Source of the DNA: Bosea sp. PAMC 26642
GTDB lineage: Bacteria; Pseudomonadota; Alphaproteobacteria; Rhizobiales; Beijerinckiaceae
NCBI RefSeq assembly: GCF_001562255.1
Contig: NZ_CP014301.1
Location: forward strand, 2,418,001 to 2,482,000
Direction of reading: 5' to 3'
DNA: 64,000 nucleotides
Made by a program: the position numbers and the translations under genes. The number at the start of each line of letters is the position of its first letter. The first letter of the stretch is position 1. Below, one piece after another: positions 9,418 through 20,844 of the stretch. The notes under the pieces are model-generated. The model saw only the letters and a list, made by a program, of their open reading frames with translations, did not search any database and was not told the DNA's origin.

Positions 9418-10062
9418 TTACCCGACCTTGCCGTAGCCGGCGAACCGCGCGCTGACCCGCACCATCTCGGCCTCGTCCAGGACGACAGGCTTGAGTCCGG
9501 CCGCCAGGATATCGAGATACTGCCCGGCCAGGTTTTCGACCTCCGCCACGATCTGGTGCGCGCCCGCCAGCGAGCCGCCGAGCGCGATGACGCCGTGATT
9601 GGCGAGCAGGACAGCCTTGCGGCCCTCGAGCGCCTCGACGGCGTTGCGCGCGAGCTCCGGCGTGCCGAATGTCGCATACTCCGCGCAGCGCACATCCGCC
9701 CCACCGCACAGCGCAATCATGTAATGGAAAGCCGGAATGCCGCGCCGCGTGCTGGCCAGCGCGGTTGCGCGGGGCGAATGCGTATGGACGATCGCCTGCG
9801 CGTCGGGACGCGCCTTGTAGATTGCGACATGGAACGGCCATTCCGATGACGGCTCGCGCGTGCCGCCCAGCACGGACCCATCCAGCGACAGATGGATCAG
9901 GTCTTCGGGTTGCGTCTGGGCATAGGGAAGCCCCGATGGCGTGATCAGCAGCCCGCCATCGAAGCGCGCCGAGACATTGCCCGATTTGGACGGGCAGAAG
10001 CCGGCCCGGTCGATCGCCTGGGCGACCGCGACGATATCGGCCCGCAAGGTCGCTTCGCTCAT
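9418..10062 (-). CDS. Class II aldolase, probably 5-(methylthio)ribulose-1-phosphate / 5-deoxyribulose-1-phosphate aldolase
   Basis: The 214-residue class II aldolase/adducin-fold protein has the zinc and catalytic residues in place: SGNVSAR, the Glu of SSEWPFH, the HTH pair in IVHTHSP, and the third His in LANHGVIAL. Its start codon overlaps the mtnA stop (ATGA), and mtnP and apt lie just upstream. In the DHAP shunt described in Rhodospirillum rubrum and pathogenic E. coli, such an aldolase splits MtnA's product into DHAP and an aldehyde. That assignment follows from context; by sequence alone it could be a fuculose-phosphate-type aldolase or an MtnB-like dehydratase. Confidence 0.8.
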   Translation of the reverse strand: MSEATLRADIVAVAQAIDRAGFCPSKSGNVSARFDGGLLITPSGLPYAQTQPEDLIHLSLDGSVLGGTREPSSEWPFHVAIYKARPDAQAIVHTHSPRATALASTRRGIPAFHYMIALCGGADVRCAEYATFGTPELARNAVEALEGRKAVLLANHGVIALGGSLAGAHQIVAEVENLAGQYLDILAAGLKPVVLDEAEMVRVSARFAGYGKVG

Positions 10063-11168
10063 GCCGCCGCTCCGTGCGCCATTTCGGGAAACAGGCCGGC
10101 CAGCCCCGCGCGCGTCGCAGGCGAGATGCCGCGCTCGGTGATCAGGCCGGTGACGAGCCGCGCCGGTGTCACGTCGAAAGCCGGATTGGCGGCCGGACTG
10201 CCTGGCGCTGCGACTTGAAAGGACTCGCCCGCCCCCGCTTCGCTCATGCCTGTCAGATGCGTGACCTCTTTCGCCGACCGCTCCTCGATCGGGATATCGC
10301 GCAGGCCGTCCTCCAGGCTCCAGTCGATCGTCGGCGATGGCAGCGCCACATAGAACGGCACGCCGTTGTCATGCGCGGCGAGCGCCTTGAGATAGGTGCC
10401 GATCTTGTTGGCGACGTCGCCGGTCGCCGTCGTCCGGTCGGTGCCGACGATCACCATGTCGACCGCGCCCCGCTGCATCAGATGTCCGCCGGCATTGTCG
10501 ACGATCACGGTATGCGGCACGCCATGGGCGCCAAGCTCGTAGGCGGTCAGAGCCGCGCCCTGATTGCGCGGCCGCGTCTCGTCGACCCAGACGTGGATGG
10601 GAATGCCCGCATCATGAGCGAGGTAGATCGGCGCCAGCGCCGTGCCCCAATCGACCGTGGCGAGCCAGCCGGCATTGCAATGGGTCAGGATGTTGACGGG
10701 CTCGCCCGCGGGCTTGCGCGCCGCGATCGCGCGGATCAGCGGCAGGCCATGCTCGCCGATGGCCCGGCACAGCGCCACATCCTCGTCGCAGATCAGAGCG
10801 GCCTCGGCATAGGCCGCCTGCGCCCGCACCCGCAGCTTCAGACCGGCGACCCGCCGGTTCATGCGCGCCAGCGCCCAGTGGAGGTTCACCGCCGTCGGCC
10901 GCGTCGCGCCGAGCAGCACCAGCGCGGCGTCCAGCGCCGCATCTGAGGGATCCTCGCGCAGCGCCAACGCCACGCCATAGGCCGCCGTCGCACCGATCAG
11001 GGGAGCACCGCGGACGATCATGCTGCGGATGGCCTCGGCCGCCTGTTCGACCGTCGTTAGCGTCACGGTCTCGAAGCGGAAGGGTAGCCTGGTCTGGTCG
11101 ATGACGCAGACGGAGCCGCCATCCTGCGCCAGCCAGATCGTCCGGTAGGGCTGTCCCCCGATCTTCAT
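10059..11168 (-). CDS. mtnA: S-methyl-5-thioribose-1-phosphate isomerase
   Basis: MtnA isomerises methylthioribose 1-phosphate to methylthioribulose 1-phosphate. The 369-residue protein shows the substrate loop [16 protein letters not shown], the catalytic Cys in [20 protein letters not shown], and the catalytic Asp region [19 protein letters not shown], all typical of the eIF2B-like isomerase family. The start is the ATG of [13 protein letters not shown]; the longer frame upstream runs into apt and has no family similarity. It lies 10 bp after apt and overlaps the aldolase by four bases, so it is part of the same operon. Confidence 0.95.
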   Translation of the reverse strand: MKIGGQPYRTIWLAQDGGSVCVIDQTRLPFRFETVTLTTVEQAAEAIRSMIVRGAPLIGATAAYGVALALREDPSDAALDAALVLLGATRPTAVNLHWALARMNRRVAGLKLRVRAQAAYAEAALICDEDVALCRAIGEHGLPLIRAIAARKPAGEPVNILTHCNAGWLATVDWGTALAPIYLAHDAGIPIHVWVDETRPRNQGAALTAYELGAHGVPHTVIVDNAGGHLMQRGAVDMVIVGTDRTTATGDVANKIGTYLKALAAHDNGVPFYVALPSPTIDWSLEDGLRDIPIEERSAKEVTHLTGMSEAGAGESFQVAAPGSPAANPAFDVTPARLVTGLITERGISPATRAGLAGLFPEMAHGAAA

Positions 11169-11178
11169 CTTGCGATCC

Positions 11179-11706
11179 TCAATGCCCGTCGAAGGAAACC
11201 AGCGTCCGCACCGGGACGCCGAGCCGCCTGATCCTGTCGGCGCCGCCGAGTTCCGGTAGATCCACGATGAAGCAGGCCGCGACGACCTCGGCCCCCAATT
11301 GCGACAGCAGATCGACGGCAGCCTCGGCCGTGCCGCCGGTTGCGACCAGATCGTCGACGAGCAGCACACGCTCGCCACGCATGACGGCGTCCTTGTGCAC
11401 CTCGATCTCGTCGGTGCCGTATTCGAGCAGATAGGTCGCGCTCACCGTCTCATGCGGCAGCTTGCCCTTCTTGCGCACCGGCACGAAGCCGGCCGAAAGC
11501 TGGTGCGCCACGGCGCCGCCCAGAATGAAGCCGCGCGCCTCGATACCGGCGATCTTGTCGATCTTCAGGCCCGCGAAAGGCTGCACCAGTTCGTCGACCG
11601 CCCGCCGAAACGCGCGCGCATCGCCCAGCAGCGTGGTGATGTCACGGAAGACGATGCCGGGCTTGGGATAGTCCGCGATCGCGCGGATGCTGTCGGCGAG
11701 GTTCAT
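11179..11706 (-). CDS. apt: Adenine phosphoribosyltransferase
   Basis: Apt recycles adenine to AMP using PRPP. The 175-residue protein has the typical N-terminus [20 protein letters not shown], the GIEARGFI loop, and the PRPP-binding motif [17 protein letters not shown]. Its place between mtnP and mtnA makes sense because MtnP releases adenine from methylthioadenosine or 5'-deoxyadenosine. The operon thus salvages both the base (Apt) and the sugar (MtnA plus the aldolase). There is a 57-bp gap after mtnP with no clear ribosome binding site. Confidence 0.95.
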   Translation of the reverse strand: MNLADSIRAIADYPKPGIVFRDITTLLGDARAFRRAVDELVQPFAGLKIDKIAGIEARGFILGGAVAHQLSAGFVPVRKKGKLPHETVSATYLLEYGTDEIEVHKDAVMRGERVLLVDDLVATGGTAEAAVDLLSQLGAEVVAACFIVDLPELGGADRIRRLGVPVRTLVSFDGH

Positions 11707-11763
11707 GGCGGCGTTTCGCTGGAAGGACCGTGGCCATCTTGGTCGGGCCTGGCCCGCGCCACG

Positions 11764-12642
11764 TCAAGCCGCCTTCAGCACCCGGCCGGCGACGGCGTCG
11801 AGCTTCGCCAGCAGGGCGGCATCGCGGTATTCGGGTGCCGTGATGATCGCATTGTCGAGCGCGTTGTGCGACCCTGCGGGACAGGGCTCGCGCTCGGGCG
11901 GGAAATCGGCGGCAAGCCGCGCGACGAGGCGCTTGGCCGTCTCGGCATTGCCGTGGAGCACCTTCACGACGGTCGCGACATCGACCGCGCCATGATCCTC
12001 GTGCCAGCAATCATAGTCCGTCACCATGCCGACGGTCGCATAGGTGATCTCGGCCTCGCGGGCGAGCTTGGCCTCGGGCATCGCGGTCATGCCGATCAGA
12101 TCGTAGCCGAGAGATTTGTAGGTCAGGGATTCGGCCAGGCTGGAGAACTGAGGCCCTTCCATCGCCACCAGGGTGCCGCCCTTGACGAAGGCTATGTCCT
12201 CGGCCTTCGCCGCGTCCGCCAGCCTTTGCTGCAGGCGCGGACCGACCGGGTGGCCGAAGGAGACATGGGCGACGCATCCTCGGCCGAAGAAGGAGCTCTC
12301 CCGCTTTACGGTGCGGTCGACGAATTGGTCGATCAGTACGAACAGGCCGGGATAGAGCTCCGAGCGATAGGAGCCGCAGGCCGAGAGCGAGACGAGGTCC
12401 GTGACGCCCGCCCGCTTCAGCACGTCGATATTGGCGCGGTAGTTGATCTCGGAGGGCGGGATCGCATGGCCCCGGCCGTGGCGCGGCAGGAAGACGATTT
12501 TCGTCCCGCCGATGCGGCCGATGCGCAGGGCGTCCGAGGGCTCGCCCCATGGGCTCGCGATGCGCTCCTCGCGCAGGTCGGTGAGACCCGGCAGGTCGTA
12601 GATGCCCGAGCCGCCGATGATACCCAGAACGGCTTTGGTCAT
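11764..12642 (-). CDS. mtnP: S-methyl-5'-thioadenosine phosphorylase
   Basis: MtnP cleaves methylthioadenosine (and often 5'-deoxyadenosine) with phosphate to adenine and the ribose 1-phosphate derivative. The 292-residue protein begins VLGIIGGSGIYDLPGL. It contains the phosphate-binding LPRHGRGH, the PPSEINYRANI segment and the purine-site region GTLVAMEGPQFSS, then MTAMPEAKLAREAEI, all hallmarks of the MTAP family. Its ATG overlaps the stop of a 31-residue ORF (ATGA) and lacks its own Shine-Dalgarno, so translation is probably coupled to that small gene. Confidence 0.95.
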   Translation of the reverse strand: MTKAVLGIIGGSGIYDLPGLTDLREERIASPWGEPSDALRIGRIGGTKIVFLPRHGRGHAIPPSEINYRANIDVLKRAGVTDLVSLSACGSYRSELYPGLFVLIDQFVDRTVKRESSFFGRGCVAHVSFGHPVGPRLQQRLADAAKAEDIAFVKGGTLVAMEGPQFSSLAESLTYKSLGYDLIGMTAMPEAKLAREAEITYATVGMVTDYDCWHEDHGAVDVATVVKVLHGNAETAKRLVARLAADFPPEREPCPAGSHNALDNAIITAPEYRDAALLAKLDAVAGRVLKAA

Positions 12643-12734
12643 CGATTGAAGCGAATGTTGACCCAGTAGGCGAAGCCTCCGGCCAGCAGGGCACAGACCG
12701 GGAATACAAGCAGGTTGAGGAATTGAACGCTCAT
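12639..12734 (-). CDS. 31-residue single-helix membrane microprotein
   Basis: This short ORF begins MSVQFLNLLVFPVCALLAGG, continues with an aromatic membrane boundary (FAYWVN) and ends in a positively charged tail (IRFNR). That is a typical single transmembrane helix with an inside-positive end. A strong Shine-Dalgarno GGAGG (complement of 12744-12748) lies nine bases before the ATG. The start overlaps the stop of the 86-residue gene, and the stop overlaps the mtnP start, both as ATGA. Such tight coupling on both sides argues it is translated. I do not recognise a family, and the role is unknown. Confidence 0.6.
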   Translation of the reverse strand: MSVQFLNLLVFPVCALLAGGFAYWVNIRFNR

Positions 12735-12991
12735 ACTCGCAAGCCTCCGAGAACGCGCCACGCCGCAAGATGTAAGGTCGCGCTGGTGATTGTGCAAACT
12801 ACCACTAACCCGCTCGACAACGAAAAATGTCCCGGAGCGTTCGCCACGAACCCCGCAACGAAGGGGCCGATGCCTCCAACCGCCAAGGTAGCGATGGCAA
12901 TTCCATTCAAATATGTCGCAGCCAATTTGAGCCGTTCGTTGCGAACGAGGATGATGCGCTTCGCATCGACATCGTCAACAGCCTCGGTCAT
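12731..12991 (-). CDS. Small membrane protein of unknown function, first gene of the mtnP operon
   Basis: The 86-residue protein has an acidic/basic N-terminal segment (TEAVDDVDAKRIILVRNERL) followed by two hydrophobic helices, about residues 25-50 (NGIAIATLAVGGIGPFVAGF) and 60-82 (VVVCTITSATLHLAAW). A Shine-Dalgarno-like GAGG precedes the ATG. It ends in an ATGA overlap with the 31-residue ORF, which in turn overlaps mtnP. It could assist membrane uptake or export of a purine nucleoside metabolite, but that is speculation from position only. I do not recognise its family. Confidence 0.65.
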   Translation of the reverse strand: MTEAVDDVDAKRIILVRNERLKLAATYLNGIAIATLAVGGIGPFVAGFVANAPGHFSLSSGLVVVCTITSATLHLAAWRVLGGLRV

Positions 12992-13007
12992 CGCCCCGCC
13001 TCTCGCG

Positions 13008-13033
13008 AAAAAGGCCCCATCGCTGGGGCCCTT
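13008..13033 (-). terminator. Intrinsic terminator after petABC
   Basis: Read on the minus strand, a GGCCCC/GGGGCC stem with a six-base loop is followed by five T residues. It lies 21 bp after the cytochrome c1 stop and just before the 86-residue gene, separating the bc1 operon from the mtnP operon. The run is AAAG-like on the other side, so it may work in both directions. Confidence 0.75.
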
Positions 13034-13050
13034 TCAATCTCTCAGCCGCT

Positions 13051-13935
13051 TCAGTGCAACGGTGAACCGTCCGGCATCCGGGCCCAGACCTTTTTCTTGG
13101 TGTAGTAGAGCAGGCCGCCGAGGATGATGAGGAACGGCATCCACATCAGGCCTGTGCGCTTGCGCGCTTCCAGATGCGGCTCGGCCATCCAGACCATGAA
13201 GGCGGCGACGTCCTTGCCGTACTGATCGACAGTCTCGGGCACCGGCGATTTGCCGTCCGGCCCCTTGGGGTACTCGACCTGCCCGTCCGAGATCGGCTTG
13301 GGCATCGCGATCAGATGACCCGGCATGTACTCGTTGTAGTACTGGCCCGGCTGCAGCGACGGGAAGCCTTCCGGAGGCTTCTCGTGATAGCCGCCGAGCA
13401 GGGCGTGGATATAGTCGGGCCCCTGCTCCTGATACTGAGTGAAGATGTCGAAGATGAAGCGGGGGAAGCCGCGCTCATAGGTGCGAGCCTTGGCCAGCAC
13501 GGACATGTCGGGCGGATAGGCGCCGCCATTGGCCGCGCGCGCGGCCTGTTCATTGGGAAACGGCGCCGGGACGGCGTCGGCCGGCCGGCCCGGCCGGTCG
13601 AACATCTCGCCCTGCTCGTTGGGGCCGTCCTTGATCTGGTAGGTCGCGGCCAGGGCCAGAACCTGCCCGGTACTGAACTCTGGACCGCCCGGCTGCGACA
13701 GGTTGCGGAAGCGCAGCAGCGACATCGAATGGCAGTTGGCGCAGACTTCCTTCGTCACCTTGTAGCCGCGTTGCAGCTGCGCCCGATCGAACTTTCCGAA
13801 CGGACCCGAGAAGCTCCAGCTCTGCGCCGGCGGTATGACGCGGCCTTCGGCGGCCAGCGCGCCGGAAACCCCAAGCGACAGCGAGAACCCGGCGGCGAGC
13901 CCGGCCAGCGCCAGGCGAAACGGAAGCATCGTCAT
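13051..13935 (-). CDS. petC: Cytochrome c1 of the bc1 complex
   Basis: The 294-residue subunit passes electrons from the Rieske centre to soluble or membrane cytochrome c. It has a signal peptide ending near GALAAEG, the covalent haem site CANCH at residues 65-69, and an axial-Met region around HLIAMPKPI. One C-terminal membrane anchor (WMPFLIILGGLLYY) is followed by a Lys-rich cytoplasmic tail. It is the last gene of petABC. Cytochromes b and c1 are separate genes here, unlike the fused fbcH of Bradyrhizobium. Confidence 0.93.
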   Translation of the reverse strand: MTMLPFRLALAGLAAGFSLSLGVSGALAAEGRVIPPAQSWSFSGPFGKFDRAQLQRGYKVTKEVCANCHSMSLLRFRNLSQPGGPEFSTGQVLALAATYQIKDGPNEQGEMFDRPGRPADAVPAPFPNEQAARAANGGAYPPDMSVLAKARTYERGFPRFIFDIFTQYQEQGPDYIHALLGGYHEKPPEGFPSLQPGQYYNEYMPGHLIAMPKPISDGQVEYPKGPDGKSPVPETVDQYGKDVAAFMVWMAEPHLEARKRTGLMWMPFLIILGGLLYYTKKKVWARMPDGSPLH

Positions 13936-13940
13936 TCTCG

Positions 13941-15224
13941 TCAGCCCTTAGCGTTCGGTTCTGCTGCAGTGGCGGTCGCCAGGCGCGCGCCGGAGCCGCC
14001 CTTCATGGCGCCCAGCACCGAATCCGCGATCGAGCTCGGCATCGTCAGCGGCTTCTCGAACAGGCCGATCACGAACAGCGCGACGAAGTAGCCGAAATAG
14101 AGCGCCGTGAAGATCTGCGAGGCGGTGACATAACCGCCCTCGGCCGGCATGGCACCCAGATAGCCAAGGCCGATGCAGACCGCGACGAAGGCCCAGAACA
14201 GGATCTTGGCGACCGGGCGATAGTTCATCGACCTGACCTTGGACGAGTCGATCCAGGGCAGGAAGGCGAGCACGACGATGGCCGCGCCCATCGCAAGCAC
14301 GCCGCCGAGCTTGTCGGGAATGGCGCGCAGGATCGCGTAGAACGGCAGGAAGTACCATTCCGGCACGATGTGCTGGGGCGTGACCGACGGGTTGGCCGGG
14401 ATGTAGTTGTCGGCATGGCCCATAAAGTTCGGCTGGTAGAAGACGAAATACGAGAACACGAAGGTGAAGCACACCATCGCGAACAGGTCCTTGATCGTCG
14501 CATAGGGCGTGAACGGCACGGTGTCCTTCTGCACGTTCTTGACCTCGACGCCGGTCGGGTTGTTCTGCCCGACATGGTGCAGCGCCCAGATGTGCAGGAT
14601 CACCACGCCGAAGATCATGAACGGCAGCAGATAGTGCAGCGAGAAGAAGCGGTTCAGCGTCGGGTTGTCGACCGAGTAGCCGCCCCACAGGAAGGTGACG
14701 ATCGTCTCGCCGATCACCGGCAGCGCCGAGAACAGGTTGGTGATGACGGTCGCGCCCCAGAACGACATCTGGCCCCAGGGCAGGACGTAGCCCATGAAGG
14801 CAGCGGCCATCATCAACAGGAAGATGACGACGCCGAGGATCCAGAGAACCTCGCGCGGCGCCTTGTAGGAGCCGTAATAGAGCCCGCGGAACATGTGGAC
14901 ATAGACCGCGACGAAGAACATCGAGGCGCCGTTGGCGTGCAGGTAGCGCAGCAGCCAGCCATAGTTCACGTCGCGCATGATGTGCTCGACGGAGTTGAAG
15001 GCGACGGTCGAGAGCGGCGTGTAATGCATCGCCAGGATGATGCCCGTGACGATCTGCGCGACCAGCATGAAGGTCAGGATGCCGCCGAAGGTCCAGAAAT
15101 AATTCAGGTTGCGCGGCACCGGGTAGGACACCGCCGAATCGTGCACCAGCCGGACGATCGGCAGGCGCGCGTCGAGCCAGCGCTCGATGCCGGTCTTGGG
15201 ATTGTAGGAGCTGTGACCACTCAT
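13941..15224 (-). CDS. petB: Cytochrome b of the bc1 complex
   Basis: The 427-residue membrane protein forms the quinol-oxidising and quinone-reducing sites. The N-terminus ([25 protein letters not shown]) and helix A/B region are standard. His ligands for both haems are visible in LAMHYTP and [12 protein letters not shown] (helix B) and in [10 protein letters not shown] and [11 protein letters not shown] (helix D). The Qo-site PEWY motif occurs in [14 protein letters not shown]-terminal extension after helix H is Ala/Gly rich. It lies 5 bp before petC. Confidence 0.96.
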   Translation of the reverse strand: MSGHSSYNPKTGIERWLDARLPIVRLVHDSAVSYPVPRNLNYFWTFGGILTFMLVAQIVTGIILAMHYTPLSTVAFNSVEHIMRDVNYGWLLRYLHANGASMFFVAVYVHMFRGLYYGSYKAPREVLWILGVVIFLLMMAAAFMGYVLPWGQMSFWGATVITNLFSALPVIGETIVTFLWGGYSVDNPTLNRFFSLHYLLPFMIFGVVILHIWALHHVGQNNPTGVEVKNVQKDTVPFTPYATIKDLFAMVCFTFVFSYFVFYQPNFMGHADNYIPANPSVTPQHIVPEWYFLPFYAILRAIPDKLGGVLAMGAAIVVLAFLPWIDSSKVRSMNYRPVAKILFWAFVAVCIGLGYLGAMPAEGGYVTASQIFTALYFGYFVALFVIGLFEKPLTMPSSIADSVLGAMKGGSGARLATATAAEPNAKG

Positions 15225-15295
15225 GACGAATGCCTCAGGGCTGTCTCATGTTCGCGAAAGATCGCGCGACCGGCGATGGCGGGAACCAGCATGTC

Positions 15296-15847
15296 TCAGC
15301 CGATCTTGATCTTGGTGTCCGAGGTGAAGGCATAGGGCGGGATGCCCAGATTGAGCGGCGCCGGCCCCCTGCGGATACGTCCAGACGAGTCGTAGTGCGA
15401 ACCGTGGCAGGGGCAGACCCAGCCGTCATAGTCGCCTTTCGGCTCGCCGGCTGCGGTGCCCGAGGGAATGCAGCCGAGATGGGTGCACTTTCCGTAGAGC
15501 ACGAGGAACTTGTCATGGCCCGCCTTGATGCGCGCCTGATCGGTTTGGGGATCGCGCAATGTCGCGACATCGACGGCACGCGCCTCGTCGATCTCCTTCT
15601 TCGTCCGGTTGCGGATGAAGATGATCTGCCCGCGCCAGGTCAGCTTGATGCCCTGGCCTTCGGCGACCGGGGCCAGATCGACGTCGATCGGAGCGCCGGC
15701 GGCGATGGTCTGCGCATCCGGGGCGAGTTGGCTCACGAGCGGCCAAACCACGAGTGCACCACCCACGACGCCGGCGGCGCCGGTCGCCAGCATCAGGAAA
15801 TCGCGTCTTGTGGTTTCGGTGGGTGTCGTATCGGTCGCGTGCGCCAC
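15296..15847 (-). CDS. petA: Ubiquinol-cytochrome c reductase Rieske iron-sulfur subunit
   Basis: The 183-residue protein carries the 2Fe-2S cluster that takes the first electron from ubiquinol. An N-terminal twin-arginine stretch ([12 protein letters not shown]) and an uncleaved membrane anchor ([13 protein letters not shown]) are followed by the globular domain. Cluster ligands are C121 and H123 (CTHLGC) and C145 and H148 (CPCHGSHY), with disulfide cysteines C126 and C147. It is first in petABC, 71 bp before petB. The 188-bp region upstream presumably holds the operon promoter, but I see no clear consensus. Confidence 0.96.
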   Translation of the reverse strand: MAHATDTTPTETTRRDFLMLATGAAGVVGGALVVWPLVSQLAPDAQTIAAGAPIDVDLAPVAEGQGIKLTWRGQIIFIRNRTKKEIDEARAVDVATLRDPQTDQARIKAGHDKFLVLYGKCTHLGCIPSGTAAGEPKGDYDGWVCPCHGSHYDSSGRIRRGPAPLNLGIPPYAFTSDTKIKIG

Positions 15848-16035
15848 GATCCAATCCTCTGCTCTCGCTCAAGCCTGGAAGGCTATCAATTCCAACTCGA
15901 TGCTCCTCTGTAGGAGCGTGGTTTCGCAGCCGCAATGCGGCGGCGCGTCACTGGCGGCTCTTTGACATGCAGTTTGGACGAAGTCTACTGTTCTGGGCCG
16001 CATGAGGGCCGTCGCACGACGCGATTGCACAGCCC

Positions 16036-17901
<1,866 letters not shown>

Positions 17902-18019
17902 CGTGACCGCCCTCCTTCGGACCGGCTTGGCATCGCTTCTCGGCGCGATATGGGGCGCATGTCGCCGAAAGGCCAGCGTTCTTGACGCATGCCGGCATGC
18001 CGTCCCATGACAGCAGCCC

Positions 18020-18517
18020 ATGCTGCGCCTTGCCCTCTACCAGCCCGACATCCCCCAGAACGCAGGCACGATGATCAGGCTCTGCGCTTGCCTGGGCATC
18101 GCGGTCGACATCGTCGAGCCCGCTGCCTTCGATGTCTCCGACCGGCATTTTCGACGCTCGGGCATGGATTATCTGGAGCGTGCCGCGGTGACGCGCCATG
18201 ACGGCTTCGGCGCCTTCGAGGACTGGCGCCGCGCCGCCGGCCACCGCCTGATTGTGGCGGAGACGGATGGGGCCACAGCGCATGTCGATTTCGCGTTTCA
18301 GCCGGGCGACATCGTCATGGTCGGCCGCGAATCGGCTGGCGTCCTGCCCGAGGTCTATGCGGCTGCGGATGCGACCGTGCATGTGCCGATGCGGCCGGGC
18401 TTGCGCTCGCTCAATGTCTCGGTTGCGGCGGCGATCGTTCTGGGCGAAGCCTTGCGGCAGATGGGCGGGTTTAGGCTGCCGTTTGACGGAGAAGCACGGG
18501 GAACCCCTCTCCTGTAA
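18020..18517 (+). CDS. trmL: tRNA (cytidine(34)-2'-O)-methyltransferase
   Basis: TrmL methylates the wobble ribose of certain tRNA-Leu. The 165-residue SPOUT protein has the typical start LALYQPDIPQNAGTMIRLCA, the central VGRESAGVLPEV, and the knot region MRPGLRSLNVSVAAAIVLGEALRQ. The final residues (about GTPLL plus stop) are encoded by the intergenic repeat at 18497-18652, so the repeat has supplied the 3' end of the gene. hemF follows 169 bp later. Confidence 0.93.
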   Translation: MLRLALYQPDIPQNAGTMIRLCACLGIAVDIVEPAAFDVSDRHFRRSGMDYLERAAVTRHDGFGAFEDWRRAAGHRLIVAETDGATAHVDFAFQPGDIVMVGRESAGVLPEVYAAADATVHVPMRPGLRSLNVSVAAAIVLGEALRQMGGFRLPFDGEARGTPLL

Positions 18518-18652
18518 GGAGAGGGGCAGGGGTCAGGTGACGGACGTTTCGCGATTGGCCTGAACGGACGCGCGGATAGGATGTTGCCTTGCTGGTTGAA
18601 GGGCCTTCCCCTCACCCCTGCCCCTCTCCCTCCGGGAGAAGGGTTCCCCGCG
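18497..18652. repeat. Intergenic inverted repeat family C
   Basis: A 156-bp element begins CGGGGAACCCCTCTCC and ends GGGAGAAGGGTTCCCCG. Inside are GGAGAGGGGCAGGGGT and the inverted partner ACCCCTGCCCCTCTCC, giving a long hairpin with an unpaired central part. A related 158-bp copy is at 33735-33892. Its left end overlaps the trmL stop. Confidence 0.8.
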
Positions 18653-18686
18653 CTTAGCCTTTGAAGACAAGCGCCAGGAGATTGGG

Positions 18687-19613
18687 ATGAACGACCATAC
18701 GGCCCAAGCAACGGCCCCAGCCAATCTCGACCTCGCGGAAACCATGAAGCCCCGCGCCGCGGTCTGGTTCGCGTCCCTGCGCGACCGCATCTGCGCGTCG
18801 CTGGAAGCCCTGGAAGACGAGGCCGCCGGCCCCTTCCCACCGGAAGCCGCCGCGCCCGGCCGTTTCGTCCGCACGCCATGGAGCCGTACCAACCATGACG
18901 GTGCCGAGGGCGGCGGTGGCGTGATGTCGATGATGGCGGGTCGCGTCTTCGAGAAGGTCGGCGTCCATGTCTCGACCGTGCACGGCACTTTCCAGCCCGA
19001 ATTCGCCGGCCAGATCCCGGGCGCGGCCGAAGACCCGCGCTTCCATGCGACCGGCATCTCGCTGATCGCCCATCCCTGGAACCCGAACGCGCCGACCGTC
19101 CATATGAACACCCGCTTCGTCGTGACGACGAAGCCCTGGTTCGGCGGTGGCGCCGACCTGACGCCGGTGCTGGTGCGCAGGCGAAGCCAGGACGATCCCG
19201 ATGCGATCGCCTTCCACGCCGCAATGCGTGGCCCCTGCGAGCGCTTCGCGCCGGTCGCCGACTATGACCGCTACAAACAATGGTGCGAGGAGTACTTTTT
19301 CCTCAAGCACCGCGGCGAGCCGCGCGGCATCGGCGGCATTTTCTACGATTATCTCTGGTCGGGCGAACCGGAGGGCGATTTCGCCTTCACGCAGGCTGTC
19401 GGCGAAGCGTTCCTGAACATTTATCCGCAGATCATGCGCGCCAACATGGGCACGGCATGGACCGAGGAAGACCGCTACGAGCAGCAGGTCAGGCGCGGCC
19501 GCTATGTCGAGTTCAACCTGCTCTACGACCGTGGCACCATCTTCGGTCTCAGGACGGGCGGCAATGTCGCCTCGATCCTGTCCTCGATGCCGCCGACCGT
19601 CAGATGGCCGTGA
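18687..19613 (+). CDS. hemF: Oxygen-dependent coproporphyrinogen III oxidase
   Basis: HemF decarboxylates coproporphyrinogen III to protoporphyrinogen IX with O2 in haem synthesis. The 308-residue protein includes [20 protein letters not shown], the [19 protein letters not shown] signature region, [10 protein letters not shown] and [20 protein letters not shown]. Motifs and length are standard. An ATG with GAG-type spacing (ggagattggg) precedes it. The last 14 bp overlap the convergent cca gene tail to tail. Confidence 0.96.
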   Translation: MNDHTAQATAPANLDLAETMKPRAAVWFASLRDRICASLEALEDEAAGPFPPEAAAPGRFVRTPWSRTNHDGAEGGGGVMSMMAGRVFEKVGVHVSTVHGTFQPEFAGQIPGAAEDPRFHATGISLIAHPWNPNAPTVHMNTRFVVTTKPWFGGGADLTPVLVRRRSQDDPDAIAFHAAMRGPCERFAPVADYDRYKQWCEEYFFLKHRGEPRGIGGIFYDYLWSGEPEGDFAFTQAVGEAFLNIYPQIMRANMGTAWTEEDRYEQQVRRGRYVEFNLLYDRGTIFGLRTGGNVASILSSMPPTVRWP

Positions 19614-20844
19614 GCCGCGCGACGGCCTGCGCGATGAAAGCCGCCTGATCGGCCTCGCCGGCAGGACAGCCTGCTTCGATCCAGTCGGCGCGCGCCTGCT
19701 CCAGAACAAGGCCGATGGTCCGTCCAGGGGCCAGCCCGAGCGCAACCACGTCGCGCCCAGTCGGCAAGAACGAAGGTGTCCGGCCGAGCTCGGCGATCAG
19801 CCCATGGGTCTCGCGCTTGCGGCTCTCGTCGGCTCCCGCCGTCAGCAGGACGAGCCCCCCGGCAACGGCATCGCCCCCGACGCGGTGGGCGAGATGGCGC
19901 AGTACCGCAATCGAGGGCACCGTCGCACGGCCCGACAGCGCCTCCATCGCCATGGCCAGCCGCGAAATCCTGTCGAACTCGTCATTGGAGAGCCTCAAGG
20001 CTTCGCGCAGCCGCACCGCGTCCTCGCTCACCGCAACGCCAAGCGCTGCCAGACGAAAGGCCGGATAGACCTGCTCGCCGCCCTCGCCTTCGGCGACCGC
20101 CGCAAAGCGCGCCAGGCGCGGCACACAGCCCAGCACCGGCATCAGCAGCCCCGCGCCGGCCATCGCCTCGATCGCCGCGACCGCGCCGGGTGCAACCACG
20201 AGCTTCAGCATCTCGGCCCGCACACGCTCGCGCGACAGGCGTTCGAGCCCCGCCCGCCCGGCGATGCAGGCCGCCAGCCCGGCGGGATCGAGCGGCCCGT
20301 CCCCATAGCGGGCATGGAACCGGAAGAAACGCAGGATGCGCAGGTAATCCTCGGTGATCCGCCCCGCCGGATCGCCGATGAAGCGGATCCGGCGCGCTGC
20401 CAAATCCGACAGGCCGTCGCAGACGTCGAACAGAGCGCCCTGCCGGTCGAGCGACATCGCGTTGATGGTGAAGTCGCGCCGTTTGGCATCAGCCACAAAA
20501 TCGCGCCCGAACACGACCTTGGCGCGTCGGCCATCGGTCTCGATATCGCTGCGCAGGGTCGTGACCTCGAAGGTCGCGCCATTGCGCAGCAGCGTCACCG
20601 TGCCATGCTCGATCCCGGTCGGGACCGATTTGAAGCCAGCCGCCCTGGCGCGCCTGATCGTCTCTGCCGGCAGCGCGGTGGTGGCGAGATCGACGTCGCC
20701 CACGGGAGCATCGAGCAGCAGGTCGCGGACCGCCCCGCCGACGACGCGGGTCTCCTCGCCCTCGCCGTTCAGCGCCGCGAGCACGCCATCGAGCGCCGGA
20801 CGCGCCAGAAAGGCGGCGACCCGCGCGCGCTGGCCGGGCGTCAT
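19600..20844 (-). CDS. cca: CCA tRNA nucleotidyltransferase / poly(A) polymerase family protein
   Basis: The 414-residue class II nucleotidyltransferase adds or repairs the tRNA CCA end. It shows motif A ([12 protein letters not shown] with DVDLATTA), the [10 protein letters not shown] motif, and the [17 protein letters not shown] motif that begins the neck domain. The family also includes poly(A) polymerases, and the helical C-terminal half cannot separate the two. The start overlaps the stop of the DUF6111 gene (ATGA). The 3' end overlaps hemF by 14 bp on the opposite strand. Confidence 0.9.
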   Translation of the reverse strand: MTPGQRARVAAFLARPALDGVLAALNGEGEETRVVGGAVRDLLLDAPVGDVDLATTALPAETIRRARAAGFKSVPTGIEHGTVTLLRNGATFEVTTLRSDIETDGRRAKVVFGRDFVADAKRRDFTINAMSLDRQGALFDVCDGLSDLAARRIRFIGDPAGRITEDYLRILRFFRFHARYGDGPLDPAGLAACIAGRAGLERLSRERVRAEMLKLVVAPGAVAAIEAMAGAGLLMPVLGCVPRLARFAAVAEGEGGEQVYPAFRLAALGVAVSEDAVRLREALRLSNDEFDRISRLAMAMEALSGRATVPSIAVLRHLAHRVGGDAVAGGLVLLTAGADESRKRETHGLIAELGRTPSFLPTGRDVVALGLAPGRTIGLVLEQARADWIEAGCPAGEADQAAFIAQAVARLTAI

